A DNA stretch of 64,000 nucleotides from contig CAUDEL010000005.1 in assembly GCA_958448555.1 (NCBI GenBank), positions 23,875 to 87,874 on the forward strand, in the 5' to 3' direction. Source of the DNA: Limiplasma sp958448555. GTDB lineage: Bacteria > Bacillota > Clostridia > Christensenellales > Aristaeellaceae. Positions 44,485 through 52,889 of the stretch are shown here, in pieces (the first letter of the stretch is position 1; the number at the start of each line of letters is the position of its first letter). Position numbers and translations under genes: made by a program. Below the pieces are notes generated by a model. The model ran no database searches. It saw nothing but the letters and a program-made list of their open reading frames with translations, and was not told where the DNA came from.

Positions 44485-44595
44485 ATACCGGCTAAGCTAA
44501 TTTTTGCATGAACATTTAATGAGAGCATGAACGAAATGAACCAATGCTGAGCTGCTCTCTGAGCATCCTAATAGATGATGAAGGGAGGAAAACGA

Positions 44596-44979
44596 ATGGG
44601 TACGTTGGATGGTTTTCGAGTTTTTAACTTTTCTGAGGGAGTTCCCTATGTTTCCATCACAGCAAACGGGATGACATTTAACAAATCCGTTGTCATGAAA
44701 CTGGATTATCCACCTTACGTTCGGCTTCTAATCAATGCAGAAGAACGGAAAATTGCCATACAGAGCTGTGACAAAGATGAGACGTTCGCGGCCGGGTTTT
44801 ATAAACCAAAAGAATCAAAGGTGATCTCGGTTCGGTGGAACGGCAAGGATTTGTTGAATACGATTCAAGAGATTAAAGGCTGGAATTTGAAGAACGAATC
44901 CTATCGTGTAGATGGTATATTGCTAAAAGACGAACATGCCATGCTTTTTGACCTTGACAAAGCGCAATCGCTCACTTGA
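44596..44979 (+). CDS. Hypothetical island protein
   Basis: It has 127 residues from the ATG at 44596, after AAGGGAGG. Mixed alpha/beta: LDGFRVFNFSEGVPYVSITANG, MKLDYPPYVRLLINAEERKIAI and EIKGWNLKNESYRVDGILL. No recognised domain and no membrane segment. It stands alone between two terminators. Confidence 0.65.
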   Translation: MGTLDGFRVFNFSEGVPYVSITANGMTFNKSVVMKLDYPPYVRLLINAEERKIAIQSCDKDETFAAGFYKPKESKVISVRWNGKDLLNTIQEIKGWNLKNESYRVDGILLKDEHAMLFDLDKAQSLT

Positions 44980-45008
44980 TGATGTCACGCGGAAAACCGC
45001 TGGACATA

Positions 45009-45152
45009 AAAACCTGCCGAAGTTAGCACTTCAGCAGGTTTGAGAAAAGCATGTGCGACTTAGCCGCCTATACTCTCTCCGAGACAAATTGAGTATATCA
45101 GTTGTACCTGCTTTTCTCAAGTCTTTTTCGGATTCGCTTCGAAAAAACTTGA
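45009..45152. ncRNA. Candidate structured RNA: three consecutive hairpins
   Basis: First AAACCTGC...GCAGGTTT (45009-45042), a possible terminator for the gene upstream. Then an 77-nt long hairpin (45042-45118): GAGAAAAGCA pairs with TGCTTTTCTC, GTGCGACT with AGTTGTAC (G-U pairs allowed) and TATACTC with GAGTATA, leaving TAGCCGCC as a one-sided loop. Last TCAAGT/ACTTGA with TTTTTCG/CGAAAAA (45117-45152), ending just before a small gene's ribosome site. No known RNA family recognised. Confidence 0.4.
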
Positions 45153-45171
45153 TGAATAGGAGGTGGCTTGT

Positions 45172-45306
45172 ATGAAGAAAAGGAGACCGAAATCTTCTCC
45201 TTGTAGATTTGTTGCGTACATTACGCTTAAAGATGGTACGAGAATTTACGCCAAAAATTACGGTCTGAAGGGTTTCCCCATCTGCCCTACTAAAAAAACC
45301 GATTAA
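45172..45306 (+). CDS. Small basic hypothetical protein, 44 residues
   Basis: MKKRRPKSSPCRFVAYITLK is followed by DGTRIYAKNYGLKGFPICP. AGGAGGTGGCTTGT precedes the ATG, an excellent site, which supports a real gene despite its length. It follows directly after the structured region, which may influence its expression. Confidence 0.55.
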   Translation: MKKRRPKSSPCRFVAYITLKDGTRIYAKNYGLKGFPICPTKKTD

Positions 45307-45377
45307 TCATTTGCCTTAAGGATGAGGGCGGCTACATCCTTGTTCTATCCAATAACAGCATGGACAGGGTGATGAAA

Positions 45378-45587
45378 ATGAAAAACAAAGTATCGGTTAC
45401 CGGTGAGTCCCGGACAGGGCGAAATATAGGTTTTCGAGATGAAAGAACTCACGAAAAGATAACCAGAATGCAGTTTGTCCGGGAAATCGAACATGGTAAT
45501 TATCCTGATTATCATGTCCGCGTTATCAGTGGCTTCAAAACGCCAGCAAGTGACCCGGACAAAAGTCGAAAGAACAATCTAGGCTAA
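45378..45587 (+). CDS. DUF3892-like small protein
   Basis: It has 69 residues. GRNIGFRDERTHEKITRMQF and VREIEHGNYPDYHVRVISG match the DUF3892 pattern of small proteins common on mobile elements. ATG 45378 is 8 nt from AGGG; ATGs at 45360 and 45372 are also in frame. Function unknown. Confidence 0.65.
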   Translation: MKNKVSVTGESRTGRNIGFRDERTHEKITRMQFVREIEHGNYPDYHVRVISGFKTPASDPDKSRKNNLG

Positions 45588-45593
45588 CAATAC

Positions 45594-45623
45594 TGCCCCC
45601 ACGTTCACAAAAGCGCGGGGGCA
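45594..45623. terminator. Hairpin between convergent genes
   Basis: TGCCCCC and GGGGGCA flank a 16-nt loop; it ends both the DUF3892-like gene and the resolvase gene. Confidence 0.65.
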
Positions 45624-45631
45624 ATGCTTAT

Positions 45632-46213
45632 TTACACCATCCTCAAATACTTATACACCGTCGGCCTACTTAACCCACACACCCGCGCCAATTCGCTAAC
45701 ATTCATCTTTCCCGCCTTGTAGGCCGGATAATGCTTGAGAAATATGCCGGGGATGTCCTCCTTGGTGCTGCGCGGTCTGCCGATTCTGCGCCCCTTGGCT
45801 CTGGCGTTCGCCATGCCGCTTTTCACCCTTGCCCTGATGATGGACAGTTCCAGTTCGGCAAATACTGCGCTCATTTGGATGAACGCCTGACTCATGGGGT
45901 CGATTTCGCCGCTGCGACAATCCACCGTGATGCTGCCCACAATCACAAGGCGAAGGTGCTTTCGCTTGATGACCTCCACAATCTCACACAACTGCTGCAT
46001 GCTGCGGCTCAGGCGGCTTACTTCGAGCGTGATGATGCTGTCGCCCTCGCGCGCCGTGTCCAGCAGCATTTGAAGCTCCTTTTTGATTCGCGCGTCGCCG
46101 TGCTCGTACTCAAAGACGACTTCCTCCGCGCCCGCCGCCTTCAATTCCCTGATCTGCCGCCGGATGTCCTGCTTGCTGTCGTTTGTTGAGCACCTTGCAT
46201 ATCCGTATATCAT
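45632..46213 (-). CDS. Serine resolvase/invertase
   Basis: It has 193 residues. The resolvase domain begins MIYGYARCSTNDSKQD with the catalytic serine in RCSTND, continues LEVSRLSRSMQQL (the LSR motif) and ELSIIRARVKSGMANARAKGRRIGRP, and ends with a helix-turn-helix (NVSELARVCGLSRPTVYKYL). AGGAGAAGCAGAC precedes the ATG. It could resolve dimers of the excised island or act on an invertible site; none is obvious nearby. Confidence 0.88.
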   Translation of the reverse strand: MIYGYARCSTNDSKQDIRRQIRELKAAGAEEVVFEYEHGDARIKKELQMLLDTAREGDSIITLEVSRLSRSMQQLCEIVEVIKRKHLRLVIVGSITVDCRSGEIDPMSQAFIQMSAVFAELELSIIRARVKSGMANARAKGRRIGRPRSTKEDIPGIFLKHYPAYKAGKMNVSELARVCGLSRPTVYKYLRMV

Positions 46214-46318
46214 GTCTGCTTCTCCTGTCAAAGAAAGGGTCAAAAAAGGATTTTACATGGCGGACACGCCGCAAAGCCTGAAAAATGGTGCACGGGCCGC
46301 GGCGTGTCCGTTGGAAAG

Positions 46319-46570
46319 TCAATCATTTGTTTGATTTGACACATCCATAGCTTCCTGAATGGCGGCTTCCTGCGCGCCGCTGATCTGGCTGTGCAGTTCA
46401 TACAGGGCCGCGCCGATGGTGTCAAAGGCGATTGCCGCCTTCATGTTTCCGCTCTTTTTCGCCAGCAGGTTCAGGCTTTGCGCTTCGGATTCAAAAAGCG
46501 CAATGGCGCCCTCAGTCAGCAGGCGCGCAACCGACAATGTATGTCCTATATCGTAATAAACCTGTTCCAT
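46319..46570 (-). CDS. Small helical hypothetical protein
   Basis: It has 83 residues from the ATG at 46570, preceded by GGAGGAAGCACA. Mostly helical: ARLLTEGAIALFESEAQSLN and AFDTIGAALYELHSQISGAQ. It follows the ArdC gene by 53 nt on the same strand and is probably co-transcribed with it. Confidence 0.65.
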   Translation of the reverse strand: MEQVYYDIGHTLSVARLLTEGAIALFESEAQSLNLLAKKSGNMKAAIAFDTIGAALYELHSQISGAQEAAIQEAMDVSNQTND

Positions 46571-46623
46571 TGTGCTTCCTCCATGGGAGGATTGCGGCGA
46601 GCGCCGCCGCAATCCCTGTTTCA

Positions 46624-47445
46624 TCAGGTTCCCAAAATCAGTGCAACGGCTTTTTCCGCCTTGCTGGATGCGCTGACGATGAACCGTTTGTCCCCTTTCA
46701 GCACATCCAGCCAGTTTTGAATGTAAGCGGCATTGTTGCGCAGGCTGGCGGAGGTTTCAAGCCCGATATGATTAACCAGCGCCGCTGCGCCGATCTCCGC
46801 AACCAGTTCTTCCTTGCTGTAATCGTCGCTGCCAAAGTGGGCGAGCGCGGTCAAACGGTCGAGGCGGCTGCTGTGTCCTGTGGAGTGGACAAGCTCATGA
46901 AACGCGGTGCTATAATACTCTGCGCTTTCCGCAAACTGTGCCAGCAATGGAAGCACCACGCGGTCTGTGCTGGGCTGATAATACGCCCCGTCAGCTTGTC
47001 TGTGTTCCACCTTCACGCCAGAGCGCTGCACATAGCCACTTATGATGGTTTCGGCGTTTTGGTCTGTGCTGGCCGTCTGCGGAAGGGGTTGGGAGTGTTT
47101 CGCCGCCAGCCCTTCGCACTGGTCGATGTGGAACACGCTGTAATAGCGCAAAAGGGGAATGGTTTTCTGTTCGCCCGTTTCCTTATCCGCCTGCTCCATC
47201 ACCTTCCAGAACACAACCATGCTGGCCTTTTCACCCTTGCGCACATAGCCGCCCTCCTGCTGTATCTGCCGGAAAGTTGCGTATTCACCGGGGCGGCCCA
47301 GCAGCATTTGATTCAGTAGCGAATAGGGCTTGCCGGTAGCGTAGCTGATGGCTTGGCCGCGCGCGATCCACGGTTTCCTCCACGGAATGATGCCCTGCTG
47401 CATTTGCGTGATGATACGGTCGGTAATTTCCCTGTAAATATCCAT
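46624..47445 (-). CDS. ArdC-like antirestriction protein
   Basis: The protein has 273 residues. The N-terminal ssDNA-binding domain shows IIPWRKPW, PYSLLNQMLLG, YATFRQIQQEGGYVRKGEKAS and VVFWK. The C-terminal metallopeptidase-like domain carries HELVH (183-187) in AFHELVHSTGHSSRL and KEELVAEIGAA. ArdC-type proteins protect incoming single-stranded DNA against host restriction during transfer. AAAGGAG precedes the ATG. The presence of this gene suggests that the island moves by conjugative transfer with a helper. Confidence 0.88.
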   Translation of the reverse strand: MDIYREITDRIITQMQQGIIPWRKPWIARGQAISYATGKPYSLLNQMLLGRPGEYATFRQIQQEGGYVRKGEKASMVVFWKVMEQADKETGEQKTIPLLRYYSVFHIDQCEGLAAKHSQPLPQTASTDQNAETIISGYVQRSGVKVEHRQADGAYYQPSTDRVVLPLLAQFAESAEYYSTAFHELVHSTGHSSRLDRLTALAHFGSDDYSKEELVAEIGAAALVNHIGLETSASLRNNAAYIQNWLDVLKGDKRFIVSASSKAEKAVALILGT

Positions 47446-47565
47446 GTTTCCTGCTCCTTTGCTTGTGGGGAGCAAGGCGATTGTGGTAGAATGTCCTTGC
47501 TCCCCGGTTTGTTGGTAGCTTACCTGTGGGGCATTGCCGGAGTGCTGTGGTAGGTGCTCCGGCTT

Positions 47566-47835
47566 TTAGTTGATGGAGAAGCGGCGGGCGGTGGTTTGCT
47601 TGGTGTAAGCTGCCGCAAGCTCTGCGTGGTCCTTCTTGAAGCGGGTGCTGTCAAAACGGCTGGCGGTGTAGGTGGTCCAACTGACCTTGAACGCTCCGGC
47701 CAAAAGCGTTTCTTCGTTGCCCATGCGGGCTTTGATTTGGTCTTCCAGCGCGGTGATCTCCGCTTCCAGTTCCTCCTTCATGCGGCGAAGCTCCATCAGT
47801 TCCTTGACTTTGGGTTCCATGTTCTGGTCGCTCAT
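47566..47835 (-). CDS. Coiled-coil hypothetical protein
   Basis: It has 89 residues. MEPKVKELMELRRMKEELEA continues as a coiled coil (EITALEDQIKARM), followed by a basic C-terminus (SRFDSTRFKKDHAELAAAY). Such proteins are frequent beside ArdC genes and phage replication genes. AAAGGAGG precedes the ATG and a perfect TTGACA-17-TATAAT promoter lies upstream. Confidence 0.65.
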   Translation of the reverse strand: MSDQNMEPKVKELMELRRMKEELEAEITALEDQIKARMGNEETLLAGAFKVSWTTYTASRFDSTRFKKDHAELAAAYTKQTTARRFSIN

Positions 47836-47890
47836 GTGGTGGCCTCCTTTTGCTATTTGGTTGAATTGATTTTATCAACCTTACAAATAT

Positions 47891-47988
47891 ATTATAAACG
47901 ATATACTTTATTTTGTCAACAGAATAATAAAACTTTTTCTTTACAATTTCATTTTATATTTGACGAAAGAAAGCGTTTTCTATATAAT
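47891..47988. promoter_or_regulatory. Divergent promoter pair
   Basis: Minus strand: TTGACA (47919-47914), 17 nt, TATAAT (47896-47891) for the coiled-coil/ArdC unit. Plus strand: TTGACG (47960-47965), 17 nt, TATAAT (47983-47988) for the XRE gene. Both are near consensus. Confidence 0.85.
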
Positions 47989-48007
47989 AAGAAATGGAGG
48001 TGTTTCC

Positions 48008-48217
48008 ATGACCATATCACAGAAAATCAAAATGGCACTTGCATATAAGGGCATGAGCGAAGCCGAACTGGCGCGGGCTGTTGGTTCCAGTCCGCAAGCG
48101 TTCAACCAGCGAATGAAAACAGGCAAGTTTTCTTCGGAGGAAATGGAGCGAATCGCGGAGGCGCTGGAAGCCACCTATTACTTCGGCTTTGAGTTCAGGG
48201 ACGGAACAAAAATCTGA
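48008..48217 (+). CDS. XRE-family helix-turn-helix regulator
   Basis: It has 69 residues from the ATG at 48008 after GGAGGTGTTTCC. MTISQKIKMALAYKGMSEAE and LARAVGSSPQAFNQRMKTG form the DNA-binding helices. It sits divergently to the ArdC unit, so it probably regulates it as well as itself. Confidence 0.85.
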   Translation: MTISQKIKMALAYKGMSEAELARAVGSSPQAFNQRMKTGKFSSEEMERIAEALEATYYFGFEFRDGTKI

Positions 48218-48237
48218 TATGCCGCAAAGGCAAAGCG

Positions 48238-48273
48238 GCCGGTCCGTGCGTGCTCTGCATGAACCGGCTTTTT
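48238..48273 (+). terminator. Terminator after the XRE gene
   Basis: GCCGGT and ACCGGC enclose a 19-nt loop, followed by five T residues. Confidence 0.65.
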
Positions 48274-48502
48274 GTATGCGGGCCATCTTTCGGGCATGGT
48301 TTCTTTTTGTTCCTCAAAAATCTTTTCCCCCGCCGAAGGAAGCGCCGGAACGGTTTTTTGAAAAGGCTTGGGCCAAAACGTTATCAAATAATGGCTTTTC
48401 TCTAAAAAGCAGGCTCCGTTCCTATCATTTTATGGCCTGATGTTGTAAAATAAAGCCTATCAGATGTAAGAATAAACCCTTTGTTTCAAAAAGGAGTACA
48501 CC

Positions 48503-48874
48503 ATGGCCGTTTATGATCGTGAAGAGGATGCGCCGCAGGTCAATCTGTATGGCCGCAAAATGAAGCTGCTGGAAGTGATGCGCATTTTGGAGAGAGAAAC
48601 CGATGCCGAACATGCGCTGACCGCCAACAGGATCGCCGCCCGGCTGGAGGAAAAAGGCTTCCCGCATGCGGACCGAAAGGGGATTTATGATGACATCAAT
48701 GTGCTCAACTGCTTTCTCAAGCCCGGCGGCGGAGGCGGCTGCAAAAGGCCGCGCATTGAGAAGGATGAAATCACCTTCGGCTATTATCTGGACAACCGGC
48801 CTTTTTCGGTGGCGGACCTCAAGCTCATCATTGATGCGCTGCTGTCCAGCAGATTTTTGTCGGATGTGAACTTC
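48503..48874 (+). pseudogene. WYL-domain regulator, 5' part (split by nested element)
   Basis: 124 codons remain before the insertion. The winged-helix N-terminus is visible: KMKLLEVMRILERETDAEHA, LTANRIAARLEEKGFPHADR and KGIYDDINVLNCFL. The last native residues are SDVNF; read on into the element, the frame meets TAG at 48880. Joining codon 124 to 58597 restores SDVNF-TEAKTMELVGALEAL in frame. AAAGGAG precedes the ATG. Confidence 0.92.
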
Positions 48875-48917
48875 TGTTAGAGAACATATACAACTGAATA
48901 CGGATTTGTCTGATGGC

Positions 48918-48973
48918 AAGCACTTGCAACTATCCGAGAAAAGAACGGATATATGCAGGTGCTTTTCTTTTTG
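48918..48973 (+). terminator. Terminator in the left end of the nested element
   Basis: AAGCACTTGC pairs with GCAGGTGCTT, with TATCCG/CGGATA inside, followed by TTCTTTTT. The stretch from the element edge to 49252 has no supported gene; the terminator would shield the element from host transcription. Confidence 0.75.
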
Positions 48974-49252
48974 AAAAAATCAGAACACAGTGTCCAAAAT
49001 CGGCTATCCGCACGGGCTGTAAGGTAGGGGGCAAGTCTGCCCATATGTACTTTGAAAACTTCACAGCAGCCGTCAGAGGGATACCTGCCGCAACGGACAG
49101 CAGGCGATGATATGAGCCTGCCCATTGCTTAATCCATGCACAGCATAGACAGTGAAAACGCCGCTTTGGGAAAGCGTGGAACCGTATGGAATGGCTGTGC
49201 TTACATATCCCCGTCCTTGTGGCAGGGATATAAAAAATTTTAAGGAGGTCGA

Positions 49253-49357
49253 ATGCCTATGGACAAGTATGCAACAACCAGACGAAAGCGGAAGGAGGAC
49301 ACCCATGCAAAAGCTGAACATGGTGGACGCAGATACCCTGCTCTATCAGCCGCTTGA
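49253..49357 (+). CDS. Small ORF before the RepA-like gene, 34 residues
   Basis: MPMDKYATTRRKRKEDTHAK is followed by AEHGGRRYPALSAA. TAAGGAGGTCGA gives a strong ribosome site. It overlaps the start of the ATPase gene in another frame, which suggests translational coupling. Very basic; possibly a leader peptide. Confidence 0.5.
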   Translation: MPMDKYATTRRKRKEDTHAKAEHGGRRYPALSAA

Positions 49358-50345
49358 CAAGCCACGCTTCGTGGTGGACGGTCTTATCCCCACGGGGCTG
49401 ATACTGTTCTGCGGCTCACAGAAAATCGGCAAAAGCTGGCTCATGCTGAAACTCTGCTTATGCGTGTCGGCGGGACTGCCATTCTGGGAGATGGAAACAC
49501 GGGCGGGCGATGTGCTGTACCTGTGCCTTGAGGATACCTTTTTCCGCATACAGGACAGGCTCTTTCGTCTGACAGACGAGGCGGACAGCCGCCTGCACTT
49601 CGCTGTGGCAAGCTGCAAGCTGACGGACGGGCTGATTGTGCAGTTGGAGGACTATCTGAAGGAGTACCCAGACAGCAGGCTCATTGTGATTGACACCTTG
49701 CAGAAAGTACGCACCGCCTCAAAGGACAACGCCTATGCCAGTGATTACGGGGATATTTCCCAGATTAAGGAGTTTGCCGACAGGCATTCCCTTGCGGTCA
49801 TCGTTGTCCACCATATCCGCAAGCAGAATGACAGTGATGTGTTCAACAAGGTATCGGGGACAACGGGGCTGACGGGGAGCGCAGACGCCACTTTTGTACT
49901 GGAAAAAGAAACCCGTGCGTCCGATACCGCAAGGCTCTACTGTGTCGGCAGGGATATTGAGTATCAGGAGTTTGTCCTGCGTTTCAGGGAATGCAGTTGG
50001 AAAATGGTGGAGCGCAAGGGGCAGGAGCAGCTTGCGAGGGAAAGCATACCGCCTGTCCTTTTTCGGCTCGTAGAGTTTATGCAGGACAAAGAGAAATGGT
50101 GCGGCACAGCCACGGAGCTTCTGGCGGCGATGTCGGAAACAGATACCCCGCCCACGGTCATTACCAAATGGCTCAATGAGTACCGCACAACCTTTTTAGC
50201 GGACAACCATATCGGCTATGCGTACCGCAGGAAGAAAGAGGGCAGACTGATTGCGCTCACAAAGCAGTCGGGTGACAGTGATGACGGTGGTGACGGCGAT
50301 GTCGGGATACCCCCTGCGTCTGTCACTGATGACACAGCAAAGTGA
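49305..50345 (+). CDS. RepA-like AAA ATPase
   Basis: The protein has 346 residues. The RecA-like fold shows Walker A GSQKIGKSW, VLYLCLEDTFFRIQDRL, Walker B SRLIVIDTLQKVR and AVIVVHHIRK, as in hexameric RepA/KaiC-type helicases of mobilizable elements. The C-terminal part (about 240-346) carries LFRLVEFMQDKEKWCGTATELLAAM, a winged-helix-like region. AAGGAGG precedes the ATG at 49305. It probably supports replication of the excised circle. Confidence 0.82.
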   Translation: MQKLNMVDADTLLYQPLDKPRFVVDGLIPTGLILFCGSQKIGKSWLMLKLCLCVSAGLPFWEMETRAGDVLYLCLEDTFFRIQDRLFRLTDEADSRLHFAVASCKLTDGLIVQLEDYLKEYPDSRLIVIDTLQKVRTASKDNAYASDYGDISQIKEFADRHSLAVIVVHHIRKQNDSDVFNKVSGTTGLTGSADATFVLEKETRASDTARLYCVGRDIEYQEFVLRFRECSWKMVERKGQEQLARESIPPVLFRLVEFMQDKEKWCGTATELLAAMSETDTPPTVITKWLNEYRTTFLADNHIGYAYRRKKEGRLIALTKQSGDSDDGGDGDVGIPPASVTDDTAK

Positions 50346-50500
50346 AACAGGTCAGTCTTGCCCTTCGGGTGGCAGGCGTGGCGGCAATGGCAATGCTTCT
50401 CCATCTGCGCCCTGCCACCCTGCGGGAGAACACCCCGCAAACGCTCCGTGCAGGCGTGGGCTTTTCTCGCCTCTTTCGGCTCGTAAAGCCACCCCTGCGT

Positions 50501-50527
50501 CTGAAAAAACCGCCCCGGTTTTTTCAG
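50501..50527 (+). terminator. Terminator after the RepA-like gene
   Basis: CTGAAAAAACCG pairs with CGGTTTTTTCAG. It lies in the non-coding stretch 50346-50769, which also holds the oriT and a GCAGGGC/GCCCTGC hairpin at 50605-50623. Confidence 0.6.
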
Positions 50528-50540
50528 CCCGCTTTTGCAG

Positions 50541-50579
50541 GGTGTAACACACTACACCTTGCAAGCAAGGTCGTGTGCC
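50541..50579 (-). other. Origin of transfer (oriT), pMV158/MobV type
   Basis: On the minus strand the sequence reads GCACAC, GACCTTGCTTGCAAGG, TGTAGTGTGTTACACC. GCACAC...GTGTG are inverted copies around a CCTTGC/GCAAGG stem, and TAGTGTG/TTA is the nick motif of pMV158-type origins. The predicted nick is between 50548 and 50547. It lies 190 nt upstream of the MobV relaxase gene. Confidence 0.8.
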
Positions 50580-50769
50580 AGACTTTCCCTCTGGACTCCC
50601 TTTCGGCAGGGCTTGCGCCCTGCTCCCCGCCGCCTGCGGCTGCGGGGAAAGGCGGTGCCGGTGACAGTGCTGTGCCATCTGGGAGGGTATCCCATAACCA
50701 CCGTCATCACTGTCACCACCGTCACCGCCCAAAGAACACCCGCCGAAAAAAGAAAGGAGTTGAACGCTT

Positions 50770-51735
50770 ATGCCTTACACAATCCTGCGTTTCCAGAAAC
50801 GCAAGGCAGGCTCTGTGGCTGCCTGTGAACGCCACAATGAACGGAAGAAGGAGGCGTACAAGAGCAATCCCGATATTGATATGGAACACTCCAAGTACAA
50901 CTATCATCTTGTGCCGCCGCCACGCTACACCTATAAAAAAGAGATCAACCGCATGGTGCAGGCGGCAGGCTGCAAGGTACGCAAAGACAGCGTGATGATG
51001 GTGGAAACTCTGATTACCGCCTCTCCTGAATTTATGAACAGCTTACCGCCAGAGGAACAGAAAGCCTACTTTGCGATGGCTTTGGACTTCATAGCGGAGC
51101 GTGTGGGAAAACAAAATATCCTCTCTGCTGTGGTGCATATGGACGAGAAAACACCCCATATGCACCTTTGCTTTGTGCCGATTGCGCCGGAGGGAAAGCT
51201 GTCTGCCAAATACTTTTTAGGCAACCAGAAGTCTTTATCCGAGTGGCAGACCGCCTACCATGAGCGCATGTCCGCACGGTGGAATGAGTTGGAACGGGGG
51301 CAGTCTTCGATGATTACGGGGCGAAAGCATATCCCCACATGGCTTTTTAAGCTGGGCGGCAGGCTGGATAAACAGTATGAGGAAATCGTGGCGGCGCTGT
51401 CCGATATTAACGCCTTTAACGCAGGGAAGAAACGGGATAAAGCGCTCTCCCTGCTTTCGGCATGGCTGCCGGAGGCGGAAAAGTTTACACGGGAGATCGG
51501 GAAACAGAGCGCCTATATCGACAGCCTGAAAAAGAAAATCGGGCAGGAAAGCGACTATGCGGGGCGGCTGCGTGACGAGAAATACGCAGAGGAATTAAAG
51601 GTGCAGAAAGCCAACCAGAAGATATTTGAGTTGCAGCGCACCAATCAGCAGTTGGAACGGTTGCTTAGGAAAATCCCGCCCGAAGTGTTGGAAGAATTGC
51701 AGAAACAGAACAGAAATAAATCAAGAGAAAGGTAG
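50770..51735 (+). CDS. MobV-family relaxase (Pre/Mob)
   Basis: The protein has 321 residues. It starts MPYTILRFQKRKAGSVAACE with HNERKKEAYKSNPDID, and carries the metal-binding histidine motif HMDEKTPHMHLCFVPI and FLGNQKSLSEWQTAYHE. The C-terminus is a long coiled coil. It nicks oriT and leads the strand in mobilization by a helper. AAAGGAG precedes the ATG. A decayed relative is at 38850-39116. Confidence 0.92.
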   Translation: MPYTILRFQKRKAGSVAACERHNERKKEAYKSNPDIDMEHSKYNYHLVPPPRYTYKKEINRMVQAAGCKVRKDSVMMVETLITASPEFMNSLPPEEQKAYFAMALDFIAERVGKQNILSAVVHMDEKTPHMHLCFVPIAPEGKLSAKYFLGNQKSLSEWQTAYHERMSARWNELERGQSSMITGRKHIPTWLFKLGGRLDKQYEEIVAALSDINAFNAGKKRDKALSLLSAWLPEAEKFTREIGKQSAYIDSLKKKIGQESDYAGRLRDEKYAEELKVQKANQKIFELQRTNQQLERLLRKIPPEVLEELQKQNRNKSRER

Positions 51736-51743
51736 GAAAGCCA

Positions 51744-52598
51744 TTGAAAAAACAGGATTTTACCGTGCTGAAGATTGATGATTTACGCCCGTTCCCCGAT
51801 AACCCGTTCCGTCTGGTGGAGGACGAACTGCTGATGGAACTCTCTGAGAGTATCAAAGAGTTTGGTGTGGTAACACCCATCATAACCCGCCCGAAAGAGG
51901 ACGGGAACGGGTACGAAGTCATCGCAGGGCAGCGGCGTGTCCGTGCCTCACAGCTTGCAGGGATAGAGACAATCCCTGCTTTTGTTTTGCCCTTAGACCG
52001 TGACCGGGCGATTATTACCCTTGTGGACAGCAATATCCAGAGAGAAAATATCCTGCCGAGCGAGAGGGCTTTTGCTTACAAGATGAAATTGGAGGCGATG
52101 AAAAGGCAGGGATACCGCACGGATTTAACTTCGTCCCAGGTTGGGACGAAGTTGCGGACGGACGAAACGGTGGCGCAGGGCTTTGGTATTGGAAAGACCA
52201 CCGTACAGCGATATATCCGCCTGACCGAGTTAATCCCGCCGATTTTACAGATGGTGGACGAGGGGCAGATTGCCCTTACCCCTGCGGTGGAACTGTCTTT
52301 TTTGAAGAAAGACGAGCAGGAAAACCTGCGGCTCACGATAGAGAGCGAGGACGCTACTCCCTCTCTTTCGCAGGCGCAGCGCATGAAAAAGTTAAGCCAG
52401 ATGGGGCGGCTTGATATGGATACCATCTTTGCGATTATGACTGAGGAAAAGGCAAACCAGAGGGAAACCGTGAAAATCGGTATGGACAAGCTGCGGAAAT
52501 ATTTCCCCAGAGGTACAACGCCAAAGCAGATGGAGGATTTTATTATCCGCTTATTAGAGCGTGAATTGCAGAGAAAACGAAACCGTGACAGCCGATAA
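51744..52598 (+). CDS. ParB-like partition protein
   Basis: The protein has 284 residues from a TTG. The N-terminal ParB/sulfiredoxin fold shows IDDLRPFPDNPFRLVEDELL, ELSESIKEFGVVTPIITRP, EVIAGQRRVRASQLAG and VDSNIQRENILPSERAFAYK. The helix-turn-helix is QGFGIGKTTVQRYIRLTELIPPILQMVDEG. No ParA is present, as is usual in this element type. It may stabilise the excised form or regulate the element. Confidence 0.88.
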   Translation: MKKQDFTVLKIDDLRPFPDNPFRLVEDELLMELSESIKEFGVVTPIITRPKEDGNGYEVIAGQRRVRASQLAGIETIPAFVLPLDRDRAIITLVDSNIQRENILPSERAFAYKMKLEAMKRQGYRTDLTSSQVGTKLRTDETVAQGFGIGKTTVQRYIRLTELIPPILQMVDEGQIALTPAVELSFLKKDEQENLRLTIESEDATPSLSQAQRMKKLSQMGRLDMDTIFAIMTEEKANQRETVKIGMDKLRKYFPRGTTPKQMEDFIIRLLERELQRKRNRDSR

Positions 52599-52642
52599 TT
52601 TTCTTTTCTCGGCAGGTAACGGACAGAAAGGACAGGTCTTTG

Positions 52643-52867
52643 ATGAAAGAAATCCAGTATGAAATCGTAAGGGAAATCGCTGTCCTCTCCACGGGCGACA
52701 GCGGCTATACAAAGGAAATCAACCTGATTGTGTGGAATGGGAACGAGCCAAAGTACGACATCCGCAGCTTTTCCCCTGCCCGTGAGAAATGCGGCAAGGG
52801 CATTACGCTGACAAGGACGGAGGCGGAGAAACTCCTTGCGGCTCTGAAAAAGGAACTAAAGCAGTGA
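52643..52867 (+). CDS. YdbC-like PC4-domain protein
   Basis: It has 74 residues. MKEIQYEIVREIAVLS, YTKEINLIVWNGNEPKYDIR and GKGITLTRTEAEKLLAAL follow the PC4/YdbC single-stranded-DNA-binding fold (sheet plus C-terminal helix). Such proteins are common in conjugative and mobilizable elements. The ATG at 52643 follows AAAGGACAGG. Confidence 0.8.
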   Translation: MKEIQYEIVREIAVLSTGDSGYTKEINLIVWNGNEPKYDIRSFSPAREKCGKGITLTRTEAEKLLAALKKELKQ

Positions 52868-52889
52868 GATTTTGAAGGGAGGTATGCCT

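Noticed and set aside
48913..49110. 65-codon frame in the left end of the nested element
   Set aside because: It overlaps the terminator hairpin at 48918-48973 and has no ribosome site.
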